DNA from: Streptomyces davaonensis JCM 4913
GTDB lineage: Bacteria > Actinomycetota > Actinomycetes > Streptomycetales > Streptomycetaceae
Length of the DNA: 64,000 nt
NCBI RefSeq assembly: GCF_000349325.1
Contig: NC_020504.1
Location: 4,064,053 to 4,128,052, forward strand
Reading direction: 5' to 3'
Shown: positions 51,167-62,748 of the stretch, one piece after another
How the letters are laid out: the number at the start of each line of letters is the position of its first letter
Position numbering within the stretch: the first letter of the stretch is position 1
The notes under the pieces: model-generated
Database searches by the model: none
Told to the model about the DNA's origin: nothing
What the model saw: only the letters and a program-made list of their open reading frames with translations
Program-made: the position numbers and the translations under genes

Positions 51167-53122
51167 TCAAGCCTTCGGCTCGAAGGACTTCGTCAGCGTC
51201 CGCCATGTGTCCTTACGCAGCTCACTGCCCCAATTGGCGGCTTTCGCCGTGTACATCAGCCCATACCCGAGATCGTCGTCGACGACGAACCCCCGGTCGA
51301 TGCTCCGGTATTTCGTGCCGCCCTCGACATAGGTGAACTCCCAGTCGGCCGTGTTCCAGCCCCGGTAGTTCACCGCCTCTATACGAATCCGCTGGTACTG
51401 GGCGCGCTGCATGGCGCCCTCCTGATTCTTCCAGTCGGCGACCGGGTCGTCCTTGGGCGTGGTGGTCCAACCGATCAGCAGTTTCTGCCCGTTGGGCCCG
51501 GTGAACCGGTCACCCGCGGCCCCGGAGGACACGTACTTCCACCCCTTGGGCAGCCCGATCGAGTACCCCTGGCTCCCCTGATGCGTGGACGCCGCACCAC
51601 CGGACGAACCGTCCCCACCGTTGCTGCCGCTGTCGCTCGACGCACTGGCGTCCGCGCTCGGCTCGGCTCCGGAGGTCTGCCCGGCCCCGGCCCCCGCCGA
51701 CGCCGTCGCCTGCCCGTCCGGATGGGTCCCTCCGCCTTCGTCGCCCTTGGTGTCGGCACCGGCGCTCGCCTTGGTCGACGCCTTGCCACCGCCACTCGCC
51801 GAGTCCTTGGAGTCGCCCCCGCTGAACACGATCGTCAGAACCGTACCGATCACGGCCAGCAGTACGACCACGGCGATGATCACCAACGTCCGCCGCGGCA
51901 CCACATCCGTCAGCGGCGCCCTGGGCACCGGCCGAGGCGGCAGATCCGGCGGCGTCATCACCGGCCACCCCGAACTACGCCCCCCGGACGGCCCGTTACC
52001 CGCAGCAGCCCCGCCCGAAGCCGAACCGGACTCCGAGCCCGAACCGGAACCGGAGCCCGCGGCTGCTTCCCCCGAACCACCCGACTTGGCCCGAGCACTA
52101 CTCGCCGCCGCAGCAGCCCCGGCCCCAGCCGCGACCGCGGCCTTCCGCACCGACCGCAACGCGCCCCGAAGCCGCTCCCCGGCCTCCGCGGGAGCATCCG
52201 GCTGCGCGGGCAGCGGCACGACCTTCGTCGCGTCCGGCGCCTCCGCCTCCTTGGGCTCGGGCGCGTGGATGACGTCGGTCAGCATCGAACGCGCCGCGGC
52301 GTCGTCAAGACGGTTGGCCGGGTCCTTGGTGAGCAGTCCGTAGATGACGTCCTTCAGCGGCCCGGCGTTCTTCGGATCGCCCAGCGGCTCGGTCATCACC
52401 GCGGTGAGCGTCGCGATGGCGGAGCCCTTGTCGTACGGGGGCACACCCTCGACCGACGCGTACAGCAGACCACCCAGCGACCACAGGTCGGCCGCCGGTC
52501 CCGGCTTGTGCCCGCGGGCCCGCTCGGGGGAGATGTAGGAGGGCGCGCCGACGAGCATGCCGGTGGAGGTGATGGACGGGTCGCCCTCGACCTGCGCGAT
52601 ACCGAAGTCGGTGAGCACGACCCGGCCGTCCTCGGCGATCAGCACGTTGGACGGCTTCACATCCCGGTGCAGGATGCCCTCACGATGGGCCGAGCGCAGC
52701 ACGTCGAGCACCGCGAGCCCGACCTCCGCCGCACGCCTCGGCTCCAGCAGGCCGTCCTCCCGGATGACCTCGGCCAACGACTTGCCCTCGACCAGCTCCA
52801 TCACGATCCAGGGCCGGTCGTCCTCGTCGACCACGTCGAAGACGGTCACCGCACTGTTGTTACGGATCCGCGCGATGGCCTTGGCCTCCCGCAGCGTCCG
52901 CGTGATCAGCCGGCGCTTCTCGTCCTCGTCGATGTTCGACGGGAACCGCAGCTCCTTCACGGCGACGGTGCGGCCCAGGGTTTCGTCCTCGGCACGCCAC
53001 ACCGTGCCCATGCCGCCGCGGCCCAGCACATCTCCCAGCCGGTACCGCCCGGCGAGGAGACGACCGTTGTTGTCCTGACGGGATGCCCCCGCCCGCTCCG
53101 CCTCCGACATGCGTCCCCTCAT
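51167..53122 (-). CDS. transmembrane Ser/Thr protein kinase, cluster member 6
   Basis: 651 residues from ATG 53122; ATG 53110 is an alternative. A long upstream frame extension is low complexity and excluded. The kinase domain is complete (GRGGMGTVW, VAVKEL, HRDVKPSNVL, TDFG, SPERARG). A Ser/Gly/Ala linker (GSGSGSESGSASGG) and the helix (TLVIIAVVVLLAVIGTVLTIVF) follow, then an acidic Ser/Ala/Gly stalk. The extracellular domain (QGYSIGLPKGWKY... to LTKSFEPKA) shares the LPKGW start and Trp-rich pattern with members 4 and 2. First gene of the run by transcription order. Confidence 0.94.
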   Translation of the reverse strand: MRGRMSEAERAGASRQDNNGRLLAGRYRLGDVLGRGGMGTVWRAEDETLGRTVAVKELRFPSNIDEDEKRRLITRTLREAKAIARIRNNSAVTVFDVVDEDDRPWIVMELVEGKSLAEVIREDGLLEPRRAAEVGLAVLDVLRSAHREGILHRDVKPSNVLIAEDGRVVLTDFGIAQVEGDPSITSTGMLVGAPSYISPERARGHKPGPAADLWSLGGLLYASVEGVPPYDKGSAIATLTAVMTEPLGDPKNAGPLKDVIYGLLTKDPANRLDDAAARSMLTDVIHAPEPKEAEAPDATKVVPLPAQPDAPAEAGERLRGALRSVRKAAVAAGAGAAAAASSARAKSGGSGEAAAGSGSGSGSESGSASGGAAAGNGPSGGRSSGWPVMTPPDLPPRPVPRAPLTDVVPRRTLVIIAVVVLLAVIGTVLTIVFSGGDSKDSASGGGKASTKASAGADTKGDEGGGTHPDGQATASAGAGAGQTSGAEPSADASASSDSGSNGGDGSSGGAASTHQGSQGYSIGLPKGWKYVSSGAAGDRFTGPNGQKLLIGWTTTPKDDPVADWKNQEGAMQRAQYQRIRIEAVNYRGWNTADWEFTYVEGGTKYRSIDRGFVVDDDLGYGLMYTAKAANWGSELRKDTWRTLTKSFEPKA

Positions 53123-53279
53123 GCAACCCGCCCTGACAGAGCCTCCATTGTCTCTCACCCGACAAGTGCCCGACGCCCAGGGTGCCAGTGGTACACAACA
53201 GCTACCGCGCCCGGAACCACCCCCACCGGAACAGAGCATTCCGCACCCTGCATGATGAGCCCCGACAAGGAGGACTCCC

Positions 53280-54479
<1,200 letters not shown>

Positions 54480-54582
54480 AACGGCCGGGTTCCGGACAGA
54501 GATCCCAGCTCACGACACTCGTTCGAGTGAACAGCGGACCACCAGCCCAGACAGGCCCAACTGATCACACCGCTCACACCGC

Positions 54583-56289
54583 TCAGAGCGGCACGATGTC
54601 CGGCGCCCCCAACCGCGCCGCATCCGCCGTCAGGTCGTCCGGCTGGCGCTGGGACTCCCGCTCGGCCTCCACCCGCTTCTCGTAGTGCTCGACCTCGCGC
54701 TCGATCTGGTCCTTGTCCCAGCCGAGCACGGGCGCCATCAGCTCGGCGGCCTCGCGGGCGCTGAGCGTGCCGCGGTCGAAGGTCTCGATGGAGATGCGGG
54801 TGCGCCGGGTCAGGACGTCGTCCAGGTGCCGTGCGCCCTCGTGCGAGGCGGCGTACACCACCTCGGCGCGCAGATAGTCCTCGGCCGCCCGCAGCGGCTC
54901 GCCGAGTGAGGGGTCCGCGGCGACGAGGTCGAGGACCTCCTCCGTCAGTGCGCCGTAGCGGTTCAACAGGTGCTCCACGCGCACCACATGGAGCCCGGTG
55001 CGGGCTGCGATGCGCGCCCGTGCGTTCCACAGCGCCCGGTATCCCTCGGCGCCCAGCAGCGGGATGTCCTCGGTGACGCATTCGGCGACGCGCATGTCGA
55101 GTCCGTGCACCGCCTCGTCCACCGCGTCCTTGGCCATGACCCGGTAGGTCGTGTACTTGCCGCCCGCGACCACCACGAGTCCCGGCACCGGATGGGCCAC
55201 GGTGTGCTCGCGCGAGAGCTTGCTGGTGGCGTCGGACTCGCCGGCCAGCAGTGGCCTGAGGCCCGCGTACACGCCCTGGACGTCGTCGCGGGTGAGCGGC
55301 ACCGCGAGCACGGAGTTCACATGTTCGAGGATGTAGTCGATGTCCGCGCTGGAGGCGGCCGGGTGTGCCTTGTCGAGGTCCCAGTCGGTGTCCGTGGTGC
55401 CGATGATCCAGTGCCGTCCCCAGGGGATGACGAACAGGACGGATTTCTCGGTACGGAGGATGAGTCCCGTCACGGAGTGGATGCGGTCCTTGGGGACGAC
55501 CAGGTGGATGCCCTTGGAGGCGCGGACGTGGAACTGTCCCCGCTCGCCCACCATGGCCTGGGTGTCGTCGGTCCATACGCCGGTGGCGTTGACGACCTGC
55601 TTGGCGTGGACCTCGTACTCCCCGCCCGCCTCGACGTCCTGCACGCGGGCGCCGACGACGCGTTCGCCCTCGCGCAGGAATCCGGTGACCCGGGCGCGGT
55701 TGGCGACCTTGGCGCCGTAGGCGGCGGCGGTGCGGACGAGGGTGGCGACATAGCGCGCGTCGTCCATCTGGGCGTCGTAGTACTGGAGCGCGCCGACCAG
55801 GGCGTCCTTCTTCAAGGCGGGGGCGATGCGCAGGGCGTGACGGCGGCTCAGGTGGCGGTGCATGGGCAGGCCCCGGCCGTGGCCGCGGGCCATCGACATG
55901 GCGTCGTAGAGGGCGACGCCGGAACCGGCGTAGAGCCGCTCCCAGCCCTGGTGCTGGAGGGGGTAGAGGAACGGGACGGGCTTGACCAGGTGCGGGGCGA
56001 GGCGTTCCAGGAGCAGCCCGCGTTCCTTGAGTGCCTCGCGGACGAGGGCGAAGTCGAGCATCTCCAGATAGCGCAGGCCGCCGTGGATCAGCTTGCTGGA
56101 CCTGCTGGAGGTGCCCGACGCCCAGTCACGCGCCTCGACCAGACCGGTGGACAGGCCCCGGGTCACCGCGTCGAGCGCGGTGCCCGCGCCGACCACGCCG
56201 GCTCCCACGACCAGCACGTCCAGCTCGCGCTCGGCCATTGATGCGAGTGACTCGGCGCGCTGCGCCGGCCCCAGTGTCGCTGTCCTCAC
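54583..56289 (-). CDS. glpD: aerobic glycerol-3-phosphate dehydrogenase
   Basis: 568 residues from GTG 56289 with GGGAGG upstream. The FAD motif VLVVGAGVVGAGTALDAVTRG is followed by the family blocks RSSKLIHGGLRYLE and IGTTDTDWD. The C-terminal DAO domain is complete. It oxidises sn-glycerol-3-phosphate to dihydroxyacetone phosphate and passes electrons to the quinone pool at the membrane. No glpF or glpK is nearby, so it is uncoupled from a glycerol operon. Confidence 0.96.
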   Translation of the reverse strand: MRTATLGPAQRAESLASMAERELDVLVVGAGVVGAGTALDAVTRGLSTGLVEARDWASGTSSRSSKLIHGGLRYLEMLDFALVREALKERGLLLERLAPHLVKPVPFLYPLQHQGWERLYAGSGVALYDAMSMARGHGRGLPMHRHLSRRHALRIAPALKKDALVGALQYYDAQMDDARYVATLVRTAAAYGAKVANRARVTGFLREGERVVGARVQDVEAGGEYEVHAKQVVNATGVWTDDTQAMVGERGQFHVRASKGIHLVVPKDRIHSVTGLILRTEKSVLFVIPWGRHWIIGTTDTDWDLDKAHPAASSADIDYILEHVNSVLAVPLTRDDVQGVYAGLRPLLAGESDATSKLSREHTVAHPVPGLVVVAGGKYTTYRVMAKDAVDEAVHGLDMRVAECVTEDIPLLGAEGYRALWNARARIAARTGLHVVRVEHLLNRYGALTEEVLDLVAADPSLGEPLRAAEDYLRAEVVYAASHEGARHLDDVLTRRTRISIETFDRGTLSAREAAELMAPVLGWDKDQIEREVEHYEKRVEAERESQRQPDDLTADAARLGAPDIVPL

Positions 56290-56582
56290 CGCTGCCTCCC
56301 GCTGTAGGTCGCACCGGCCGCACCCGTGGGGGGCGGCCCGGTCGAATCCCCCATGCCCAAATTCTGACCGGGTTGCCCGACTTCAGCCACCAGTCGCCCC
56401 CAGCCTGTGGACAACTTTCACGGACCTGTCCGCCGGGTGTCGCCCACCCGCCAGAAAGACACAGGTGATCAATCCCGTATTTCGGTCATATTTACTCCTA
56501 GTCTGACATTGCGCTCGCTCATTCTGTCCACAGGGCTTGCGCACCTGTCCCGCTTCGGTTACTGGGAAGGACGGCCCACGCC

Positions 56583-57791
56583 ATGCCCGCAGATCTCGCC
56601 GTCATCGGACTCAACCCGTACGGCCTGCCCCTGGCCCAGGCAGCCGTGGCCGCCGGCATCCCCACGCTCGGGTATCGCACCGGGCCCGAATCCGGCTCCC
56701 TCAGCCCCGCCGAACTGCGCCGCATGCTCGCCACGGGCTTCCGGCACGCCACCAGCCCGGCCGAACTCGGGCGCGTGCGCACCGCGGTCATCTGCGCGCC
56801 GACCCCGCGCGGTGCGGACGGCGGGCTCGACCTCACCCAAGTGGAGTCCGCCGCCCGCACCCTGGCCGGCCGGATGCGCCCGCACACCACGGTCGTCCTG
56901 GAGTCACCGGTCCCGCCCGGCACCACCGAGGACCTGCTGCGCCCGCTCCTCGAAGAGGGCTCGGGCCTACGCGCGGGCCGCGATTTCCATCTCGCCTACT
57001 CCCCCAGCCGCGTCGACCCCGGCAACCGCGACTTCACCCCGGCCAACACCCCGAAGGTGATCGGCGGCCTCACCCCCGCCTGCACGGAATCGGCGGCCGC
57101 CTTCTACGCCCGTCTCACCGACAAGGTGGTACGCGCGCGTGGACCACGAGAAGCGGAGACGGTGCAGGTCCTGGAGACGAACTTCCGGCACGTCAACATC
57201 GCCCTCGTCAACGAAATGGCCGTCCTCTGCCACGACTTGGGCGTCGACCTCTGGGACGTCATCCGCTGCGCCGAGACCAAGCCCTTCGGCTTCCACGCCT
57301 TCCGCCCCGGCCCCGGCGTCGGCGGCCACAGCGTCCCCCAGGACCTGACCGGCCACACCGGCCGCACCCTGCGCATGGTCGAACTCGCCCAGCAGGTCAA
57401 CCACCAGATGCCCCGTTACGTCGTCCAGCGCGCGGCAACCCTCCTGAACGAGCACGGAAAGTCGGCGCGAGGCGCCCGCGTATTGCTTCTCGGCGTCACC
57501 TACAAGGCGGACCTCGCCGACCAACAATCCACCCCCGCCGAGGAGGTCGCCGTCCGCCTGATGAGCCTCGGCGCCTCCGTCAGCTACCACGACCCCCACA
57601 TCCCGTCCTGGACCGTCCTGGACCGCCCACTCCCCCGAGCGGACTCCCTCTACGAGGCGGCGGCCGACGCGGACCTGACGATCTTGCTCCAGCAGCATCG
57701 GACGTACGACTTGCAGGGGCTTTCGGTGAAAGCGCAGCTGCTGCTGGATACGCGGGGGGCTACGCCTACAGGGGCGGCGCACAGGTTGTGA
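56583..57791 (+). CDS. UDP-sugar dehydrogenase family protein with a missing catalytic cysteine
   Basis: 402 residues from ATG 56583. Three-domain nucleotide-sugar dehydrogenase layout: an N-terminal Rossmann (VIGLNPYGLPLAQA), the central LETNFRHVNIALVNEMA and TKPFGF, and a C-terminal UDP-binding domain (LLLGVTYKADLADQQSTPA). The nucleophile that should be Cys in GGHCIPxDP is Ser250 (GVGGHSVPQDL), and the dinucleotide loop reads GLNPYG rather than GLGYVG. It may be inactive or carry out only one of the two oxidation steps. No sugar cluster is adjacent. Confidence 0.88.
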   Translation: MPADLAVIGLNPYGLPLAQAAVAAGIPTLGYRTGPESGSLSPAELRRMLATGFRHATSPAELGRVRTAVICAPTPRGADGGLDLTQVESAARTLAGRMRPHTTVVLESPVPPGTTEDLLRPLLEEGSGLRAGRDFHLAYSPSRVDPGNRDFTPANTPKVIGGLTPACTESAAAFYARLTDKVVRARGPREAETVQVLETNFRHVNIALVNEMAVLCHDLGVDLWDVIRCAETKPFGFHAFRPGPGVGGHSVPQDLTGHTGRTLRMVELAQQVNHQMPRYVVQRAATLLNEHGKSARGARVLLLGVTYKADLADQQSTPAEEVAVRLMSLGASVSYHDPHIPSWTVLDRPLPRADSLYEAAADADLTILLQQHRTYDLQGLSVKAQLLLDTRGATPTGAAHRL

Positions 57792-58336
57792 AGAGGGGCG
57801 CGCGGGGTTACTGAGCCTCGGGGTTGGTGGCGTGCGGCACCCGGCGCCGGTACTTTGGACACAGGTGGAGCCCACCGCAGGGGTTGCTGCGGCAGGCTCC
57901 TGGCTGGATTACGGGTGTCCGCCCCTAGCTCTTATGGGGGCGGCCGCTCACCAGCCAAAGATCCGAAGAACCCACCTCCTCCGGCTTTGGATCATCCGAA
58001 GACGAATCCGGTCCCAGCGGGTGGGCTTGCGGTGACGGCCCATGGGCACGCCCCCTTCCATGACGCCGCCCGTTAACCCGGTGGGGCGGTCCATTGGAGC
58101 TCCGGGCCGGGCCCCGGGCAATCGGGTCCGGATACGTGCTCCTTGGAAGGGGGCGCCCCAGAGAGCGGGTCGCCGATCAAGGACACTACCGCCCCACTAC
58201 GCCCGTTCGGCCCACATTCGCCCCGAACGCAACCGCACGCCCCCACCTCGCCAAACGCGCCCCACCGGCGCCCTTGGGCACGCAAAAGGGGCCGCTCACC
58301 CCACCGGGCAACCGACCCCTTCAGGCGCCGCAACGC
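57792..58336. other. intergenic region between the nucleotide-sugar dehydrogenase and guaB3
   Basis: 545 bases with no protein-coding gene. The first half holds the candidate structured RNA above. The second half (58040-58330) has several G/C-rich inverted repeats but no recognisable element. The flanking genes converge. Confidence 0.5.
57858..58030 (+). ncRNA. candidate structured small RNA with a CCUCCUCC loop
   Basis: This noncoding stretch folds on paper into three stems closed by a long-range helix. GCCCACC (57870-57876) pairs with GGTGGGC (58020-58026). Inside are CCGCAG/CTGCGG (57875-57892) and GGCTGG/CCAGCC (57902-57907 and 57951-57956), the latter with CCGCCCC/GGGGCGG nested. The last is GATCCGAAG/CTTTGGATC (57960-57968 and 57985-57993), whose loop contains CCTCC repeats complementary to Shine-Dalgarno sequences. 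A -10-like TACTTT is at 57851. Strand and ends are inferred. Confidence 0.4.
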
Positions 58337-59461
58337 CTACCGCTGATGCTGCGAATCAGCCACCGTCACCTCGACCCGCTGGAACTCCTTCAGCTCGCTG
58401 TACCCGGTCGTGGACATCGCCCGACGCAGCGCACCGAAGAAGTTCATGGAGCCGTCGGGAGTGTGGGAGGGGCCCGTCAGGACCTCCTCGATCGTGCCGA
58501 CCGTGCCGAGGTCCACCTTCTTGCCGCGCGGCAGCTCCTCGTTCACCGCCTCCATGCCCCAGTGGTGACCGCGGCCCGGCGCGTCGGTCGCGCGGGCCAG
58601 CGGGGAGCCCATCATCACGGCGTCCGCGCCGCAGGCGATGGCCTTGGGGAGGTCGCCGGAGAAGCCCACGCCGCCGTCCGCGATCACGTGGACGTACCGG
58701 CCGCCGGACTCGTCCATGTAGTCCCGGCGGGCCGCCGCCACGTCGGCGACCGCCGTCGCCATCGGGACGCGGATGCCGAGGACGTTGCGCGTGGTGTGCG
58801 CGGCGCCGCCGCCGAAGCCGACCAGGACGCCCGCCGCGCCGGTGCGCATCAGGTGCAGGGCCGCGGTGTACGTGGCGCAGCCGCCGACGATCACCGGGAC
58901 GTCGAGCTCGTAGATGAACTGCTTCAGGTTCAGCGGCTCGTGCGAGCCGGAGACATGCTCGGCGGAGACCGTCGTACCGCGGATGACGAAGATGTCCACG
59001 CCCGCGTCGACGACCGCCTTGGAGAACTGGGCGGTGCGCTGCGGGGAGAGCGCGGCGGCCGTGACCACGCCGGAGTCGCGCACCTCCTTGATGCGCTGCC
59101 CGATCAGCTCCTCCTTGATGGGAGCGGCGTAGATCTCCTGGAGGCGGCGGGTGGCGGCCTCGGTGGGCAGCTCCGCGATCTCGTCGAGCAGCGGCTGCGG
59201 GTCCTCGTACCGCGTCCACAGGCCTTCGAGGTTCAGCACGCCGAGGCCGCCGAGCTCGCCGATGCGGATCGCGGTGGCCGGGGAGACGACCGAGTCCATG
59301 GGGGCGGCCAGGAACGGCAGCTCGAAGCGGTAGGCGTCGATCTGCCAGGCGATCGAGACCTCCTTCGGGTCTCGCGTACGGCGGCTCGGGACGACGGCGA
59401 TGTCGTCGAAGGCGTACGCCCGGCGGCCGCGCTTGCCGCGCCCGATCTCGATCTCAGTCAC
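58337..59461 (-). CDS. guaB3: GuaB3-family IMP dehydrogenase-related protein
   Basis: 374 residues from GTG 59461 (GGGAAAGG upstream). TIM-barrel protein of the IMPDH/GMP-reductase superfamily without CBS domains, as usual for GuaB3. Conserved DSVVSPATA (56-64), GVLVGFGGG and VIADGGVGFSGDLPKAIACGAD are present. The position of the IMPDH catalytic Cys (ICTTR in guaB) is His222 (AAHTTR). It probably has a different purine reaction or a regulatory role. It lies downstream of guaB, separated by a strong terminator. Confidence 0.92.
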   Translation of the reverse strand: MTEIEIGRGKRGRRAYAFDDIAVVPSRRTRDPKEVSIAWQIDAYRFELPFLAAPMDSVVSPATAIRIGELGGLGVLNLEGLWTRYEDPQPLLDEIAELPTEAATRRLQEIYAAPIKEELIGQRIKEVRDSGVVTAAALSPQRTAQFSKAVVDAGVDIFVIRGTTVSAEHVSGSHEPLNLKQFIYELDVPVIVGGCATYTAALHLMRTGAAGVLVGFGGGAAHTTRNVLGIRVPMATAVADVAAARRDYMDESGGRYVHVIADGGVGFSGDLPKAIACGADAVMMGSPLARATDAPGRGHHWGMEAVNEELPRGKKVDLGTVGTIEEVLTGPSHTPDGSMNFFGALRRAMSTTGYSELKEFQRVEVTVADSQHQR

Positions 59462-59520
59462 GTCTGTGGCCTTTCCCTGATGCGTTGCAGCGTCTACCAG
59501 TATCGCCGACGGGCACGGCA

Positions 59521-59552
59521 AGGGCGGCCCCGGAGCATCCCGGGGCCGCCCT
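59521..59552 (-). terminator. terminator between guaB and guaB3
   Basis: AGGGCGGCCCCGG pairs with CCGGGGCCGCCCT (13 bp, 6-nt loop), 17 nt past the guaB stop, so guaB3 likely has its own promoter. Confidence 0.85.
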
Positions 59553-59568
59553 GACGAAGCAGCGGTGA

Positions 59569-61116
<1,548 letters not shown>

Positions 61117-61216
61117 CTAACGGGAAGCGGGGGTAGCAAATTCCACGGTTGTGGGTGACCCCGGGCTTCGTATGTTCGTACGGAGTCGAGGCGGCGCCTG
61201 TTCAACCAAGGGCCGG

Positions 61217-61894
61217 TTACTGCTCCGCGAGCGCCCGGAGCCTGCTCAGCGCGCGGTGCTGGGCAACGCGCACCGCTCCGGGTGACATTCCCAACATCTG
61301 ACCCGTCTCCTCCGCGGTCAACCCCACGGCGATCCGCAGCAGCAGCAGCTCGCGCTGGTTCTCCGGCAGGTTGGCCAGCAGTTTCTTGGCCCATTCGGCG
61401 TCGCTGCTGAGCAGGGCGCGCTCCTCGGGGCCGAGGGAGTCGTCGGGCCGCTCCGGCATCTCGTCCGAGGGCACGGCCGTGGATCCGGGGTGGCGCATGG
61501 CCGCGCGCTGAAGGTCGGCGACCTTGTGCGCGGCGATGGCGAAGACGAAGGCCTCGAAGGGGCGGCCGGTGTCGCGGTAGCGCGGCAGGGCGAGCAGGAC
61601 GGCGACGCAGACCTCCTGCGCGAGGTCCTCCACGAAGTGCCGGGCATCGCCCGGGAGCCGGGACAGCCGGGTGCGGCAGTAGCGCAGTGCGAGGGGGTGG
61701 ACATGGGCGAGCAGGTCGTGCGTGGCCTGCTCGTCCCCGTCTACGGCGCGATGGACGAGTGCACCGATCGCCCCTGCGGCAGTGGCCGCCTCGTCGTCGC
61801 GCATCGGTCCATGGTGCCTTGCGGCCTCGCGGTCCGTGGCACCGCGTCCATTGTTGTGCACCGAAGCGTTATGAGCAGGTGCGCCGGAACTCAT
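61217..61894 (-). CDS. sigD: RNA polymerase sigma factor SigD (ECF family)
   Basis: 225 residues from ATG 61894 with GGGAGG 9 nt upstream; the conserved part starts at a second ATG (61804). Region 2: [16 protein letters not shown]...[19 protein letters not shown]...[19 protein letters not shown]. Region 4: [48 protein letters not shown]. This is the sigma-D type found beside guaB in actinobacteria. An N-terminal extension (~30 residues) is Asn/His-rich. Target genes are not visible in the sequence. Confidence 0.92.
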   Translation of the reverse strand: MSSGAPAHNASVHNNGRGATDREAARHHGPMRDDEAATAAGAIGALVHRAVDGDEQATHDLLAHVHPLALRYCRTRLSRLPGDARHFVEDLAQEVCVAVLLALPRYRDTGRPFEAFVFAIAAHKVADLQRAAMRHPGSTAVPSDEMPERPDDSLGPEERALLSSDAEWAKKLLANLPENQRELLLLRIAVGLTAEETGQMLGMSPGAVRVAQHRALSRLRALAEQ

Positions 61895-62017
61895 CTCCTG
61901 CGCCCTCCCCTTCCGCTCGACCGACTCGTCCCCGAGAGACTCCACATCTCCAAGGATGCGGCATCCGCGCCGAAACGAGCACCGGGCGCCGCCGGCGCCT
62001 CTCGACGGGCCGAGCAT

Positions 62018-62110
62018 CCGCGCCCCTTAAGGGGCGCGGGACAGCATCCATATGCGGCTACCGCCGCGTGGGCCCGACCAGCCACGACGAACCCGCGGCC
62101 GCAGTACGAC
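62018..62110. repeat. Streptomyces-type interspersed repeat with palindromic core
   Basis: A 22-bp palindrome (CCGCGCCCCTTAAGGGGCGC plus GG, 62018-62039) is followed by cagcatccatatgcggct and ccgccgcgtgggcccgacc. From memory, near-identical sequence occurs at many intergenic sites in Streptomyces genomes, like a REP element. It lies between sigD and bldM and could also serve as a transcription terminator for bldM. Confidence 0.55.
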
Positions 62111-62136
62111 ACAACGCGGCACTCACGGTGAGGCGT

Positions 62137-62748
62137 TTAACGAACCAGACCCCACCGGAAGCCGAGCGCCACGGCATGCGCCCGGTCCGAAGCGCCGAGC
62201 TTCTTGAACAACCGACGAGCGTGCGTCTTGACCGTGTCCTCGGAGAGGAACAGCTCGCGCCCGATCTCGGCGTTCGACCGCCCGTGGCTCATACCCTCCA
62301 GCACCTGGATCTCACGCGCGGTGAGCGTAGGTGCCGCCCCCATCTCCGCGGACCGCAGCCGCCGCGGGGCGAGCCGCCACGTCGGATCGGCGAGAGCCTG
62401 GGTCACGGTCGCCCGCAGCTCCGCACGCGAGGCGTCCTTGTGCAGGTACCCCCGGGCGCCCGCGGCCACCGCGAGAGCGACCCCGTCCAGGTCCTCCGCG
62501 ACGGTGAGCATGATGATGCGCGCACCGGGGTCGGCGGACAGCAGTCGCCGGACGGTCTCGACGCCGCCCAGGCCGGGCATGCGCACGTCCATCAGGATCA
62601 GGTCGGAGCGGTCGGCGCCCCAGCGGCGGAGGACTTCCTCGCCGTTGGCCGCCGTCGTCACACGCTCGACGCCCGGCACGGTCGCCACCGCACGGCGGAG
62701 CGCCTCTCGGGCAAGCGGGGAGTCGTCGCAGACGAGGACGGATGTCAT
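62137..62748 (-). CDS. bldM: BldM, developmental response-regulator-type transcription factor
   Basis: 203 residues from ATG 62748 with GGAGG 6 nt upstream, the same length as in S. coelicolor. Atypical orphan receiver (D54 in LILMDVRMPG is present) and C-terminal LuxR HTH (TLTAREIQVLEGMSHGRSNA...SEDTVKTHARRLFKKL). Known function: controls aerial hyphae and sporulation genes as a homodimer or with WhiI. The sigma-BldN-type promoter lies upstream at 62872-62899. whiD, a developmental gene, is divergent. Confidence 0.97.
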   Translation of the reverse strand: MTSVLVCDDSPLAREALRRAVATVPGVERVTTAANGEEVLRRWGADRSDLILMDVRMPGLGGVETVRRLLSADPGARIIMLTVAEDLDGVALAVAAGARGYLHKDASRAELRATVTQALADPTWRLAPRRLRSAEMGAAPTLTAREIQVLEGMSHGRSNAEIGRELFLSEDTVKTHARRLFKKLGASDRAHAVALGFRWGLVR

